This document shows positions 1 through 8,460 of a stretch of 64,000 nucleotides of DNA, piece by piece (within the stretch, counting starts at the first letter, position 1; every line of letters starts with the position of its first letter). This DNA is from Chryseobacterium sp. ISL-6 (GTDB taxonomy: Bacteria > Bacteroidota > Bacteroidia > Flavobacteriales > Weeksellaceae). The translations under genes were made by a program, and so were the position numbers. The notes under the pieces were generated by a model. It was not told where the DNA came from, ran no database searches, and saw only the letters and a program-made list of their open reading frames with translations. The stretch lies in the NCBI RefSeq assembly GCF_018613715.1, contig NZ_JAGGPT010000001.1, positions 113,919 to 177,918 on the forward strand, in the 5' to 3' direction.

Positions 1-59
1 CGATGCTTTTTTTTGTTATTTGTATTATGTATATATTCGCGACGATATAAAACACAAAT

Positions 60-1550
60 ATGAATATCCCTACATTAGTTTCTACTCAGTATGGTAAAGT
101 ACATGGTGCAGTAGAAAATGGTATTGCTGTATGGAAAGGAATACCTTACGCCCAAGCGCCTATTAATCAATTAAGATTTAAGGCTCCAAAACCACCGCAA
201 AGTTGGAGCGGAATAAAAGATACAACTGCATTTAGTGCAATTGCACCACAAATTAGCCCCGAAGCACTCAAAGAGCAGACCAGTGAAGATTGTCTTTTCC
301 TTAACATTTGGTCGCCTGCCGCTGATGATAGCAAACGGCCCGTACTTTTTTGGATACACGGGGGAGCTTTTGTAACAGGCTCAGGTTCTACACCAGCTTA
401 TAATGGCGCTAGTTTTGCGAAAACAGGAAATGTAGTTGTAGTAACCATTAATTATAGATTAGGTCCATTTGGCTTTTTGTACACTAAAGATTTAGTAGAT
501 AATGATCTCTTTGACTCTAATAATGGTTTACGGGATCAGTTAGCAGCACTTGAGTGGGTAAAAGAAAATATTGCTGCTTTTGGTGGGGATCCTGAAAATA
601 TTACCATTTTTGGCGAATCAGCAGGGGGAGCGAGTGTTGTTAATCAGCTAGGATCACCTTTGTCAAAAGGGTTATTTCATAAGGCCATTGCCCAGAGTCC
701 TTGTTCATCTTGTATTTACACAGATACCAAAACGGCTACCCAATGGACAATCCGTTTTTTAAAAATCTTAGGACTCGGTCCATCAGAGCTTACTAAACTG
801 ATTCATATACCAGTTGATACTTTATTAAAAGCATCTACACAACTCATAGAAGAAATGACAGAACTTGTTCCGGGTAATATCGTATTTCAACCCATAGTTG
901 GTGATGATATGCTACCTCTTCGTCCAGAGCAGTCTGTCGTGGAAGGTTTGGGAAGTCAGGTACCTTTAATAGTTGGCTCAAATGAAGATGAAGGGACTAT
1001 GTTTGCTTTGTTGCCTGTGCCTAAAATTATGCCGGTTAATGATACACTGATAAATATTTATTTGGAGCAAAATTATCCCAATACAGCTTCTGAAATTAAA
1101 GAAGCTTATAGAGAAATCCCGGCAGATTTAAGACCCATTAAAATGGGAGGTGATGCAAGCATTTGGATGCCTGCTGTTACTATTGCAACAGCAATGTTGG
1201 ATAGCAATCCTGTTTTTATGTACCGTTTTAGGTGGGCAAGCGATTATTTAAGAACATCAGGACTTTATAGTTTTCATTCATTAGAAATTCCGTTTGCATT
1301 TGGTAATCTTCAATCAGACGATGTGGTAGAAACGCTGAAAGGTTCGGATGAAAAGGAAATACAAAATCTTTCGCAGACAATGCAACAAGCTTGGCTCAAC
1401 TTTGCTCACACGGGCAATCCAAACAAAAGTGAGATAAATAATTGGCCTCTTTATAACAAGAAAACACGGGCATCTTTAGTTTTTGACAAAGAAGTTGTAG
1501 TAGAAAATGATATAGAAGCTGAAGTACGTAAGGCTTGGGAAAATAATTAG
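60..1550 (+). CDS. Type-B carboxylesterase
   Basis: Alpha/beta hydrolase of the carboxylesterase type B (para-nitrobenzyl esterase) family, 496 aa, the usual length. It would hydrolyse esters through a Ser-Glu-His triad. The oxyanion-hole motif WIHGGAF lies near residue 100, the nucleophile elbow FGESAGG puts Ser at 187, the acid is probably Glu in SNEDEGTMF, and the His is in the SFHSLEIPF segment. No signal peptide is seen, so the protein is probably cytoplasmic. The true substrate cannot be told from sequence. The gene stands alone; the first bases of the window end in a T run that could be the tail of an upstream terminator. Confidence 0.9.
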   Translation: MNIPTLVSTQYGKVHGAVENGIAVWKGIPYAQAPINQLRFKAPKPPQSWSGIKDTTAFSAIAPQISPEALKEQTSEDCLFLNIWSPAADDSKRPVLFWIHGGAFVTGSGSTPAYNGASFAKTGNVVVVTINYRLGPFGFLYTKDLVDNDLFDSNNGLRDQLAALEWVKENIAAFGGDPENITIFGESAGGASVVNQLGSPLSKGLFHKAIAQSPCSSCIYTDTKTATQWTIRFLKILGLGPSELTKLIHIPVDTLLKASTQLIEEMTELVPGNIVFQPIVGDDMLPLRPEQSVVEGLGSQVPLIVGSNEDEGTMFALLPVPKIMPVNDTLINIYLEQNYPNTASEIKEAYREIPADLRPIKMGGDASIWMPAVTIATAMLDSNPVFMYRFRWASDYLRTSGLYSFHSLEIPFAFGNLQSDDVVETLKGSDEKEIQNLSQTMQQAWLNFAHTGNPNKSEINNWPLYNKKTRASLVFDKEVVVENDIEAEVRKAWENN

Positions 1551-1716
1551 ACAATAATTTCCAGAATAAATAGCTTAAGTTATTTTTAAAGCTCGTAAGT
1601 ATCTATATGAAATTTAGAAGGATATTTTACTTTTACTTTTTTTTGTAAAAATATCTAAGTAGTATTTCTGAAGCAGAGATCTGAAAATTCGTAAGAAATA
1701 TTTTTAACAGAATATT

Positions 1717-1746
1717 AAAGCATCGAGTATATTGATGCTTTTTTTG
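1717..1746 (+). terminator. Rho-independent terminator
   Basis: AAAGCATC (1717-1724) pairs with GATGCTTT (1734-1741), followed by a T run. It would end transcription from the esterase side, just before the next promoter. Confidence 0.7.
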
Positions 1747-1770
1747 TTACTTTTATTTTATATATCTTTG
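1744..1770 (+). promoter_or_regulatory. Bacteroidota-type promoter for the CBS/CorC gene
   Basis: The -7 box TATCTTTG (1763-1770) matches TAnnTTTG. A TTG at 1744-1746 may be the -33 element, but the 16-nt spacer is slightly short. The start codon follows at 1799. Confidence 0.5.
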
Positions 1771-1798
1771 TAAAAATTAATTTTATATAATTTTCTAA

Positions 1799-3157
1799 AT
1801 GGACTCGGACATAGTCAGGCTTTTGTTAGCCTTGTTTCTTGTATTACTTAATGGCTTTTTCGTAGCCGCAGAATTTTCAATTGTTAAAGTTCGTTACTCG
1901 CAAATTCAGATAAAAGCTGCAGAAGGTGATTCTATGGCTAAACAGGCAGAGCACATCATAAAACATCTTGATGAATATTTATCTGCAACACAATTAGGAA
2001 TTACATTGGCTTCACTTGCCCTTGGTTGGGTGGGAGAAAGCGCATTGCATCATGTTATCGAAAATCTTTTTATATCAATTAATTTTGAATTGAGCCCAGC
2101 TTCTGTTACTTCAATATCGTTAATAATCAGTTTTGTTATCATTACGATTATGCATATTGTTTTTGGAGAGCTTATTCCAAAGTCAATTGCTATAAGGAAA
2201 TCAGAGGCTACGACAATGGCAACTGCTGTTCCTTTAAGGGTTTTCTATACCATCTTTAAACCTTTTATTTGGTTAATGAATTCCATGTCTAATGGGGTTT
2301 TAAGATTAATGAAAATTCACCCTGCTTCAGAACAGGAGATTCACTCCACTGAAGAGCTTCAGCTTTTGGTAAAACAAAGTGCAGATAGTGGAGAAATTGA
2401 AGAGGAGAACTATGAGATCATTAAAAATGCGTTTGATTTTACAGATCATTCTGCGAAACAAATCATGGTTCCGAGGCAAAATATTACATCAATTGATTTT
2501 GAAGAAGATATCAGTGATATTATTAACAAAATTATGGATAGTGGTTATTCCAGAATTCCTGTATATATAGACTCTATTGATAATGTAATAGGTATTCTTT
2601 ATACAAAAGAGATTATCCGGGAATTTGTTAAGAGAAAGGGAGAACTGAATCATGATGATTTAAAAATCTTGATGCGAGATGCATTCTTTGTGGTTGGAAG
2701 TAAAAAGATCTCTGATCTACTAAAGATCTTCCAACAGAAAAAGCAACATTTAGCTATTGTGATTGACGAATTTGGTGGTACCGAAGGTATTATCACACTA
2801 GAAGATATACTTGAAGAATTAGTGGGTGAGATTCAGGATGAAGAGGATGATGAAGATAAAGTGGTGGATAAAATTGGAGACAATATTTATTGGGTACAGG
2901 CTACGCAGCCTTTAGAAGAAATTAATGAATTTTTACCTAAGAAATTAGCGCCTTCAGAAGAAAGTGAATACAATACATTAGCAGGTTTTATCCTTCATGC
3001 TTTGGAAGATATTCCAGTTGAAAATCAGGAATTTGACCTTGAGAATTATCATTTTAAGATCTTAAAAATGAATAATAAGAGCGTTGAGCTTGTTGAATTG
3101 GTTTATGAAGGACCAAATATTTTAAATGATATCGCAGATAGATTAGGAGAAGTTTAA
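1799..3157 (+). CDS. Hemolysin/CorC-type membrane protein (DUF21-CBS-CorC_HlyC)
   Basis: Inner-membrane protein of 452 aa with the CNNM/CorC order: four hydrophobic segments of a DUF21 domain (about residues 1-180), two CBS domains (about 215-340, including the IDEFGGTEGIITLEDILEE stretch) and a C-terminal CorC_HlyC domain (about 355-440). Family members are linked to Mg2+/divalent cation efflux; older annotation calls them hemolysins. The gliding protein GldE has the same architecture, but no gld genes are nearby, so I do not use that name. clpS follows 11 bp downstream and is probably cotranscribed. Confidence 0.85.
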   Translation: MDSDIVRLLLALFLVLLNGFFVAAEFSIVKVRYSQIQIKAAEGDSMAKQAEHIIKHLDEYLSATQLGITLASLALGWVGESALHHVIENLFISINFELSPASVTSISLIISFVIITIMHIVFGELIPKSIAIRKSEATTMATAVPLRVFYTIFKPFIWLMNSMSNGVLRLMKIHPASEQEIHSTEELQLLVKQSADSGEIEEENYEIIKNAFDFTDHSAKQIMVPRQNITSIDFEEDISDIINKIMDSGYSRIPVYIDSIDNVIGILYTKEIIREFVKRKGELNHDDLKILMRDAFFVVGSKKISDLLKIFQQKKQHLAIVIDEFGGTEGIITLEDILEELVGEIQDEEDDEDKVVDKIGDNIYWVQATQPLEEINEFLPKKLAPSEESEYNTLAGFILHALEDIPVENQEFDLENYHFKILKMNNKSVELVELVYEGPNILNDIADRLGEV

Positions 3158-3168
3158 ATAATTCTAAA

Positions 3169-3474
3169 ATGATTTTTTATAACGGAATAAGGGATTACGA
3201 AAATCCAAAACGTCAGTATGAAGAAGAAGTTCTTGTGTTGGAAGAAACGGATGATGTTTACAAATTAATTTTACACAATGATGACATTCATACTTTTGAT
3301 TATGTAATTGATAGTTTGGTGGAAATCTGCAAACATACCTTAGAGCAAGCTGAACAATGTACCATATTAATACATTATAAAGGTAAATGTACAGTAAAAA
3401 CAGGCTCAATGGAAGTTTTGAAGCCGATGCACGAAAAATTAATTTCAAGAGAATTAACAAGTGAAATAGTATAA
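3169..3474 (+). CDS. clpS: ATP-dependent Clp protease adaptor ClpS
   Basis: A 101-aa protein. It carries the ClpS core motif LILHNDDIHTFDYV and the later CTILIHYKGKC segment. ClpS binds the ClpA N-domain and delivers N-degron substrates to ClpAP; the Asn-Asp-Asp of the HNDD motif forms part of the N-end binding pocket. Length fits the family (about 90-110 aa). It lies 11 bp behind the CBS/CorC gene, suggesting one transcript, which ends at the hairpin directly downstream. ClpA itself is not in the window. Confidence 0.93.
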   Translation: MIFYNGIRDYENPKRQYEEEVLVLEETDDVYKLILHNDDIHTFDYVIDSLVEICKHTLEQAEQCTILIHYKGKCTVKTGSMEVLKPMHEKLISRELTSEIV

Positions 3475-3477
3475 TAT

Positions 3478-3506
3478 AGCCCTGACATGATGTCGGGGCT
3501 TTTTTT
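3478..3506 (+). terminator. Rho-independent terminator after clpS
   Basis: AGCCC..GACAT pairs with ATGTC..GGGCT, then six Ts. It begins four bases after the clpS stop codon. Confidence 0.85.
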
Positions 3507-3609
3507 GATCTATTTACAATTATTTAATATTTTATTAAGATATTTTAAAATAGAAGGTCTTATCTCAATAATCTTTGCTATTTTAGTAAAACAACTTAAA
3601 AAATATTAT

Positions 3610-5451
3610 ATGAGATTAAAAATTAATTCTTTACTCCTTGGGTGTGTACTGGCATCTTCCAGCCTATTAGCCCAAGAATCTTCTTTTGAAGCACCTGCGA
3701 AAAAATGGATTAGTGAAAATTCTAGGAATCTAGGAATTCAAAGTAGTCAACTGACACTAAACTTTGTGAAAAAAGGAACCTCTGGAGAAACATTGCGCTT
3801 TCAACAATATGTGAAAGATGTACCTGTTTTTCAATCTGAGATCCTGGTACACTTCAATAAGGAAGGTAAAATCACTTATACCTCCACTGAAAATTTAAAA
3901 AAGAATATTGAAGAAGTAAATACAGTTCCTTCGCTTAAAGCCTCTGAAGCGCTTCAAAAAGCCCATACTGTTTCAAAAACAAAAGGGAAAGTTACTTTTG
4001 AAGAAACTAAACTGTTTGTTTATGCCACAAAAAGTGGTGAAACAAAACTTGTCTACAGAGTACTTACAAATTCTCATGATAATCCCGGAAGCTGGGAAAC
4101 AATAGTAGATGCACAAAATGGTAACATAATCAGTGTAGAGGATATTGCACTTTATCATCATGATAAAAATGAAATCAAAAAGCCCAGAAAAAAAAGCACA
4201 AATAAAGAAATAAATACAAAAAAAGCTTTTGTACCCGGCTCGGGTTATATTTTCAATCCTGATCCTCTCTCTAAAATGCAGGTTACTTATGGGGGACAGT
4301 ATATAGATAATGATGATGCAACTAATGCTAGTTTGGATGCTGCAAGAACTCTGGTTACCATTCCCGAAGTAGATTTTGCTGGGGGAGTGTATAAATTAAA
4401 AGGTTCTTATGCAGAAATTAAAGAATTAGAAACACCGGCAACAGGGCTGTTTACTCAAGCAACAAATCAATTCCTGTTTAACAGAAATGAACAGGGTTTT
4501 GAGGCGGTAAACGCTTACTGGCATATAGATAATAGCTTAAGATACATTAATGAAACCTTGAATATCGTATGTAAACCATTAACTAACGAAGGGATATTGT
4601 GGTATGACCCACACGGAGTGGATGGTGATGATAATTCTTATTACAGTAATGGCAGATTGGTTTTTGGCGAAGGCTGTGTAGATGATGCTGAAGATGCCGA
4701 TGTTATTTTACATGAGTTAGGTCATGGAGTACATGATTGGTTAACGAATGGAAATTTGTCTCAGGTTCAGGGATTGAGCGAGGGATGTGGAGACTATTGG
4801 GCTCAGTCGTATAGCAGAAGCCTTAATCAATGGCCTTCGTCTGCTCCACAATATAATTGGATGTTCAGCTGGGATGGACATAATGAATGCTGGGCAGGAA
4901 GAATTACAAACTATACAGCTTTATATCCAGGGAGTGGAGCTATTCACATCAGAGGACAAATATGGGCTTCTGCTCTTATGAGGATTTATGATCAAATAGG
5001 AAGAGCGAAAACTGACCGGGCATTTTTGGAGGGAATATCTATGACAGGATCGAGCACTAATCAGCAACAGGCAGCAATTGCAGTGAGACAGGCGGCGATT
5101 GATATGCTTGGGCAATTTGGATTCACTTGTGGGGATATTGCTATTATGACACAGGAATTTACTGCTGCAGGATATGTTTTACCAGCTTACAGCTGTCAGC
5201 TGAGTGTTGATGATGTTTCTAAAAAAGAAATTATTGCTGTTTATCCCAATCCGGTACATGATGTATTGAACATTTCTTTGAAAATAACTAAAGAAGAAAA
5301 AGTGGAGATCTACAACATGGAGGGCCGAAAAGTTTTAGAAACCACCATTGGAAACGGTAAAAATCAAGTTGATGTTTCTAATCTTCAAACAGGTGACTAC
5401 TTATTGAATATGAAAGGCATAAATTTATCTACTAAATTTATCAAAAAATAA
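3610..5451 (+). CDS. Secreted M36/M4-like zinc metalloprotease with T9SS sorting domain
   Basis: A 613-aa exported protease. The reading frame is open further upstream, but that part runs through the clpS terminator. The ATG at 3610 starts a clean signal peptide ending in LLAQ, so I chose it. An FTP/PepSY-like propeptide covers about residues 25-175. The zinc site is HELGH with His368, Glu369 and His372; Glu391 in SEGCGDYW is the likely third ligand, the gluzincin arrangement of fungalysin-type (M36) and thermolysin-like enzymes. The last ~75 residues are a type A T9SS domain (VYPNPVHDVLNI ... KFIKK), so the enzyme is probably released at or from the cell surface. Exact peptidase family (M36 or M4) is uncertain. 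Confidence 0.88.
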   Translation: MRLKINSLLLGCVLASSSLLAQESSFEAPAKKWISENSRNLGIQSSQLTLNFVKKGTSGETLRFQQYVKDVPVFQSEILVHFNKEGKITYTSTENLKKNIEEVNTVPSLKASEALQKAHTVSKTKGKVTFEETKLFVYATKSGETKLVYRVLTNSHDNPGSWETIVDAQNGNIISVEDIALYHHDKNEIKKPRKKSTNKEINTKKAFVPGSGYIFNPDPLSKMQVTYGGQYIDNDDATNASLDAARTLVTIPEVDFAGGVYKLKGSYAEIKELETPATGLFTQATNQFLFNRNEQGFEAVNAYWHIDNSLRYINETLNIVCKPLTNEGILWYDPHGVDGDDNSYYSNGRLVFGEGCVDDAEDADVILHELGHGVHDWLTNGNLSQVQGLSEGCGDYWAQSYSRSLNQWPSSAPQYNWMFSWDGHNECWAGRITNYTALYPGSGAIHIRGQIWASALMRIYDQIGRAKTDRAFLEGISMTGSSTNQQQAAIAVRQAAIDMLGQFGFTCGDIAIMTQEFTAAGYVLPAYSCQLSVDDVSKKEIIAVYPNPVHDVLNISLKITKEEKVEIYNMEGRKVLETTIGNGKNQVDVSNLQTGDYLLNMKGINLSTKFIKK

Positions 5452-5461
5452 AACTCTAATG

Positions 5462-5493
5462 AAAGCCGGCATTTTAATGCCGGCTTTTTTTTA
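5462..5493 (+). terminator. Strong rho-independent terminator
   Basis: AAAGCCGGCATT (5462-5473) pairs perfectly with AATGCCGGCTTT (5476-5487), followed by a T run. Confidence 0.93.
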
Positions 5494-5540
5494 TTCAAGA
5501 ATTACAGAGGCATTACTTTACTTGCATTCAACTAAAATAG

Positions 5541-5548
5541 TATATTTG
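5541..5548 (+). promoter_or_regulatory. -7 box of the udk operon promoter
   Basis: TATATTTG matches TAnnTTTG and lies 28 bp before the udk start. A TTG at 5522-5524 is a possible -33 element with a short 16-nt spacer. Confidence 0.5.
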
Positions 5549-5576
5549 TACCCAACTATATAGAAACTCAAAAAGA

Positions 5577-6191
5577 ATGCTTGTAATAGGAATTGCAGGA
5601 GGAACAGGATCCGGCAAAACTACAGTTGTTGATAAAATACTCCAACAGCTTGATATCGAAGGAATGAACATCCTTTCTCAGGATAATTATTATCATGATA
5701 ACCATAATCTTACACTGACTGAAAGGGAAGCTTTAAATTATGACCACCCGAAGTCAATAGATTTTGAACTGATGTTAAAACATGTAAAAGCTTTAAAAAA
5801 TAATGAGCCTATTGAACAGCCGATTTATAGCTTTGTTACTCATTCCAGAACCGGAGATCATGTTACTGTAGAACCTAAAAATGTTTTGGTTGTGGAGGGA
5901 ATTTTGGTACTTACTAATAAGGAGTTATTGAAAGAATTTGATTTGAAAGTTTTTGTTCATGCAGATTCAGATGAAAGACTAATTAGGAGGATTAGAAGAG
6001 ATACTCAGGAAAGAGGAAGAGATTTAAGTGAAGTTTTACATCGCTATCAAACCACTTTGAAACCAATGCATCAGGAATTTATCGAGCCTTCAAAAAATGA
6101 AGCCGATCTTATTATCCCTAATATGAAACAAAATTCCGTAGCGATTGATTTTTTAACTACTGTTATAAAAAACTCGTTGAGAAAACACTAA
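5577..6191 (+). CDS. udk: Uridine kinase
   Basis: Phosphorylates uridine/cytidine to UMP/CMP in pyrimidine salvage; 204 aa, cytoplasmic, the normal length. The P-loop GIAGGTGSGKTT is at residues 5-16. Other family marks are QDNYYHD, NYDHPKSIDFELM and VEGILVL, plus the basic lid RRIRRDTQERGRDL. It opens an apparent operon: the next gene starts one base after its stop codon. The ATG at 5577 begins directly with MLVIGIAGG, as in homologues. Confidence 0.93.
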   Translation: MLVIGIAGGTGSGKTTVVDKILQQLDIEGMNILSQDNYYHDNHNLTLTEREALNYDHPKSIDFELMLKHVKALKNNEPIEQPIYSFVTHSRTGDHVTVEPKNVLVVEGILVLTNKELLKEFDLKVFVHADSDERLIRRIRRDTQERGRDLSEVLHRYQTTLKPMHQEFIEPSKNEADLIIPNMKQNSVAIDFLTTVIKNSLRKH

Positions 6192-6192
6192 A

Positions 6193-6546
6193 ATGGCAAA
6201 TAAATTAATTAAAGACATACAACCAAAATCAGAAGTATTAAAGCTTCTTCAAAAATACATTGTAAACAGGTATTTTATCACTATCTGTTTATTTTTGGTT
6301 TGGATGGTTTTTTTTGATAAAACTTCGTTCTTGGTAATTAATGAACTTAATGGTGAGATTAATAAATACCAGGAACAATTACAGTATTATAAAACCGAGT
6401 ATGAAAAGAACGATACGTTTTATAAAAAACTGATGAACAATAAATCTGAAAAAGAAAAATACGCAAGAGAAAATTATTTTATGAAAAAACCAGATGAAGA
6501 GATCTTTATTCTGGTGGTAGACAGTACAAATATTCCTAAAAAATAG
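6193..6546 (+). CDS. FtsB/DivIC-like septum formation initiator
   Basis: Small bitopic membrane protein, 117 aa. A short basic N-terminus precedes one transmembrane helix (about residues 28-44), followed by a coiled-coil (about 52-85) and a periplasmic tail with YARENYFMKKPDEEIF. That last motif is diagnostic of the FtsB/DivIC family, in which members bridge FtsL and FtsQ in the divisome. It starts one base after udk, so translation is probably coupled. Specific FtsB or DivIC identity is not decidable here. Confidence 0.85.
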   Translation: MANKLIKDIQPKSEVLKLLQKYIVNRYFITICLFLVWMVFFDKTSFLVINELNGEINKYQEQLQYYKTEYEKNDTFYKKLMNNKSEKEKYARENYFMKKPDEEIFILVVDSTNIPKK

Positions 6547-6586
6547 GATTCATAAATTATTCTCTTAACTCATAACTTTCAACTAA

Positions 6587-7750
6587 ATGTCAAATATAAA
6601 TACATTTCCCGACTGGGAAAATTTAGTAAAAAAGCAACTTAAAACAGAAGATATTTATACCATTCTGAAAAAAGAAAATTTAGAAGGAATTGTTGTAAAG
6701 CCTTTTTATAGTGCAGTACAAAAACCTTTAGTAAATCTGCCAAAAGTTGAAGAAAGTACACATTTAGTATCTAATTACCATGAAAGTTTAGAAGATGACG
6801 TTTTTGCTTTCCTTTTGGATCAGAATGTAGAAAACCTTGAGCAAAAAACAATTTTTGTTAATAATAAAGACCTTGCCGAACATATCAGTCCAAAAGATGA
6901 AGATCAGTATTTCTCATTAATCGATGTGTTCGATGAAAAAGAAGGGATAATTAATGAACAACTTGTCAAAGAATTACTTGCTAAAGACTTTAGAAGGAAT
7001 ATTTGCGTAGATATTTCTCTTCATCAAAATTCAGGAGCTGCGATCTTTCAGCAGTTAGGTATTGGTCTGGCAAAATCTAAAGAACTTGTTGAAGTCTTTG
7101 GAACTGAAATTTTAAACAAACTAATTTTCAGGATAGCAGTTGGAAGCAATTACTTCTTTGAAATGGCCAAAATAAGAGCTTTCAAATTGATTTTTAATCA
7201 ACTTTCAAAAGAATATAATTTAGATCTGATTCCATATATTTTTGCAGAAACTTCTCTAAGAAATAAAGCGTTTTCAGATAGTGAAAATAACCTTATCCGT
7301 TCCACATTAGAGCTTGCAGCTGCTATGATAGGTGGGGCTGATGCTGTTTATAGTAACGATTATAAGATTGAAAAAAGCTCTGAAAACTCACAAGAGATCT
7401 CTTTCAAGCAGCAGATTGTATTAGCTTATGAAAGTATAATTAATGTATTTGAAGACGCTTCTAATGGTAGTTATTATGTTGAGGATCTAACTCAACAGAT
7501 TGCAGATAAATCATGGGACTTATTCCTGGAAATAGAAGATGCAGGAGGGTATTTGGAATTAATTAAACAAGGAATTGTACAGAAGAAGATCTATGATCAA
7601 GCCATTGAAGAACAAAAATGGGTTGAAGAAGGTAAAATAAAGCTGATCGGAGTGAATCTTTATCCAAAACTAGAAGTTAAAAGGTCAATTAAAGAGCTTT
7701 ACAACGAGAAAGAAATAAAACCGGTCCGTTGGGCAGAAATGTTTGAGTAA
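6587..7750 (+). CDS. Methylmalonyl-CoA mutase small (beta) subunit
   Basis: Non-catalytic small subunit of heterodimeric methylmalonyl-CoA mutase, 387 aa; FPDWENLVKKQLK and the TIM-barrel-like segment ending in WAEMFE fit the family. It lacks a C-terminal B12-binding domain, as expected for the small subunit, which only supports the B12-bearing large chain in converting methylmalonyl-CoA and succinyl-CoA. It is shorter than many homologues (about 450-600 aa). The large-subunit gene, often adjacent, is not in this window; the next gene overlaps by one base (TAATG) and is DinB-like. Role: propionate and odd-chain metabolism, inferred. Confidence 0.85.
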   Translation: MSNINTFPDWENLVKKQLKTEDIYTILKKENLEGIVVKPFYSAVQKPLVNLPKVEESTHLVSNYHESLEDDVFAFLLDQNVENLEQKTIFVNNKDLAEHISPKDEDQYFSLIDVFDEKEGIINEQLVKELLAKDFRRNICVDISLHQNSGAAIFQQLGIGLAKSKELVEVFGTEILNKLIFRIAVGSNYFFEMAKIRAFKLIFNQLSKEYNLDLIPYIFAETSLRNKAFSDSENNLIRSTLELAAAMIGGADAVYSNDYKIEKSSENSQEISFKQQIVLAYESIINVFEDASNGSYYVEDLTQQIADKSWDLFLEIEDAGGYLELIKQGIVQKKIYDQAIEEQKWVEEGKIKLIGVNLYPKLEVKRSIKELYNEKEIKPVRWAEMFE

Positions 7751-8191
7751 TGAATGAAAAGTTAATTGATTTATTTGAATATACTCATCATTATAATCGA
7801 GAAATTATAAAACTTATTAAAGAAGAAATCTCGAAAATTGATGAAAAAACCATTGCATTGATAAACCCATACGCTTGACGCTCAACAAATCTGGAATGCA
7901 AGAATATTGGGAGAACAACCGTTTGGGGTTTGGCAGATAAATCCACTTGAAGATCTGGAAGAAATCAACCATCAGAATTTTTTAAAAAGTATTCAGATTG
8001 TTCAAAATTTTAATTTAGATAACAGAATAGGTTATCAAAATTCAAGAGGCACCAAATTTGAAAATAGTGTGTTTGAGATGCTTTTTCATGCTATTAATCA
8101 TTCAACTTATCATAGAGGTCAGATCAACTCTTTATTAAAGCAAAGTGGGGTTGAGCCATTATTAACGGATTATATCTTTTACAAAAGATAA
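7750..8191 (+). pseudogene. DinB-family protein, frameshifted
   Basis: The ATG at 7750 overlaps the preceding stop codon. The frame gives 39 residues ending ...KTIALIN, then runs into TGA at 7876-7878. Skipping one base in the CCC run at 7866-7868 restores a continuous frame to 8191, giving about 146 aa with INHTLDAQQIWNARILGEQ and HAINHSTYHRGQIN. These hold the three metal-ligand His positions of the DinB/YfiT four-helix fold. Function of family members ranges from thiol transfer to unknown. A real pseudogene and a one-base sequence error are both possible. Coordinates cover both halves. Confidence 0.85.
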
Positions 8192-8208
8192 ATATTTATT
8201 GGAGTAAA

Positions 8209-8460
8209 TTTTTGTTCCCACAGATTTCACAAATCACACTGATTTGTAAATTACTTCAAATAAAACTACACAAATGAATGAAAATGAAAAGTGCATCACA
8301 AACAATTATTAACTTATTTTAAATTAACTGGTTTTAAGTTGGGCATATTAATTAATTTTAATACAGACTTTATTGCTAAAAGTATAATTAGAAAAATAAA
8401 TGGAACTATTGATTAATGGTTTTTTAATCTGTGATATTTGTGAAATCTGTGGGAAACAAA
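8209..8460. repeat. Inverted-repeat intergenic element (MITE-like)
   Basis: Two imperfect ~32-bp arms face each other about 180 bp apart. The left arm (8209-8243) contains TTCCCACAGATTTCACAAAT. The right arm (8424-8460), read on the minus strand, contains TTTCCCACAGATTTCACAAA. The space between is AT-rich and has no gene. Similar CCCACAGATTTCAC-type repeats are, as I recall, common between genes in flavobacterial genomes. The right arm runs into the start of the next gene. Confidence 0.75.

Noticed and set aside
1..59. Terminator at the left edge
   Set aside because: Only the T-rich right part is visible; the left arm is outside the window.
3487..3609. Upstream extension of the metalloprotease frame
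   Set aside because: It crosses the clpS terminator and would bury the signal peptide; the ATG at 3610 is better.
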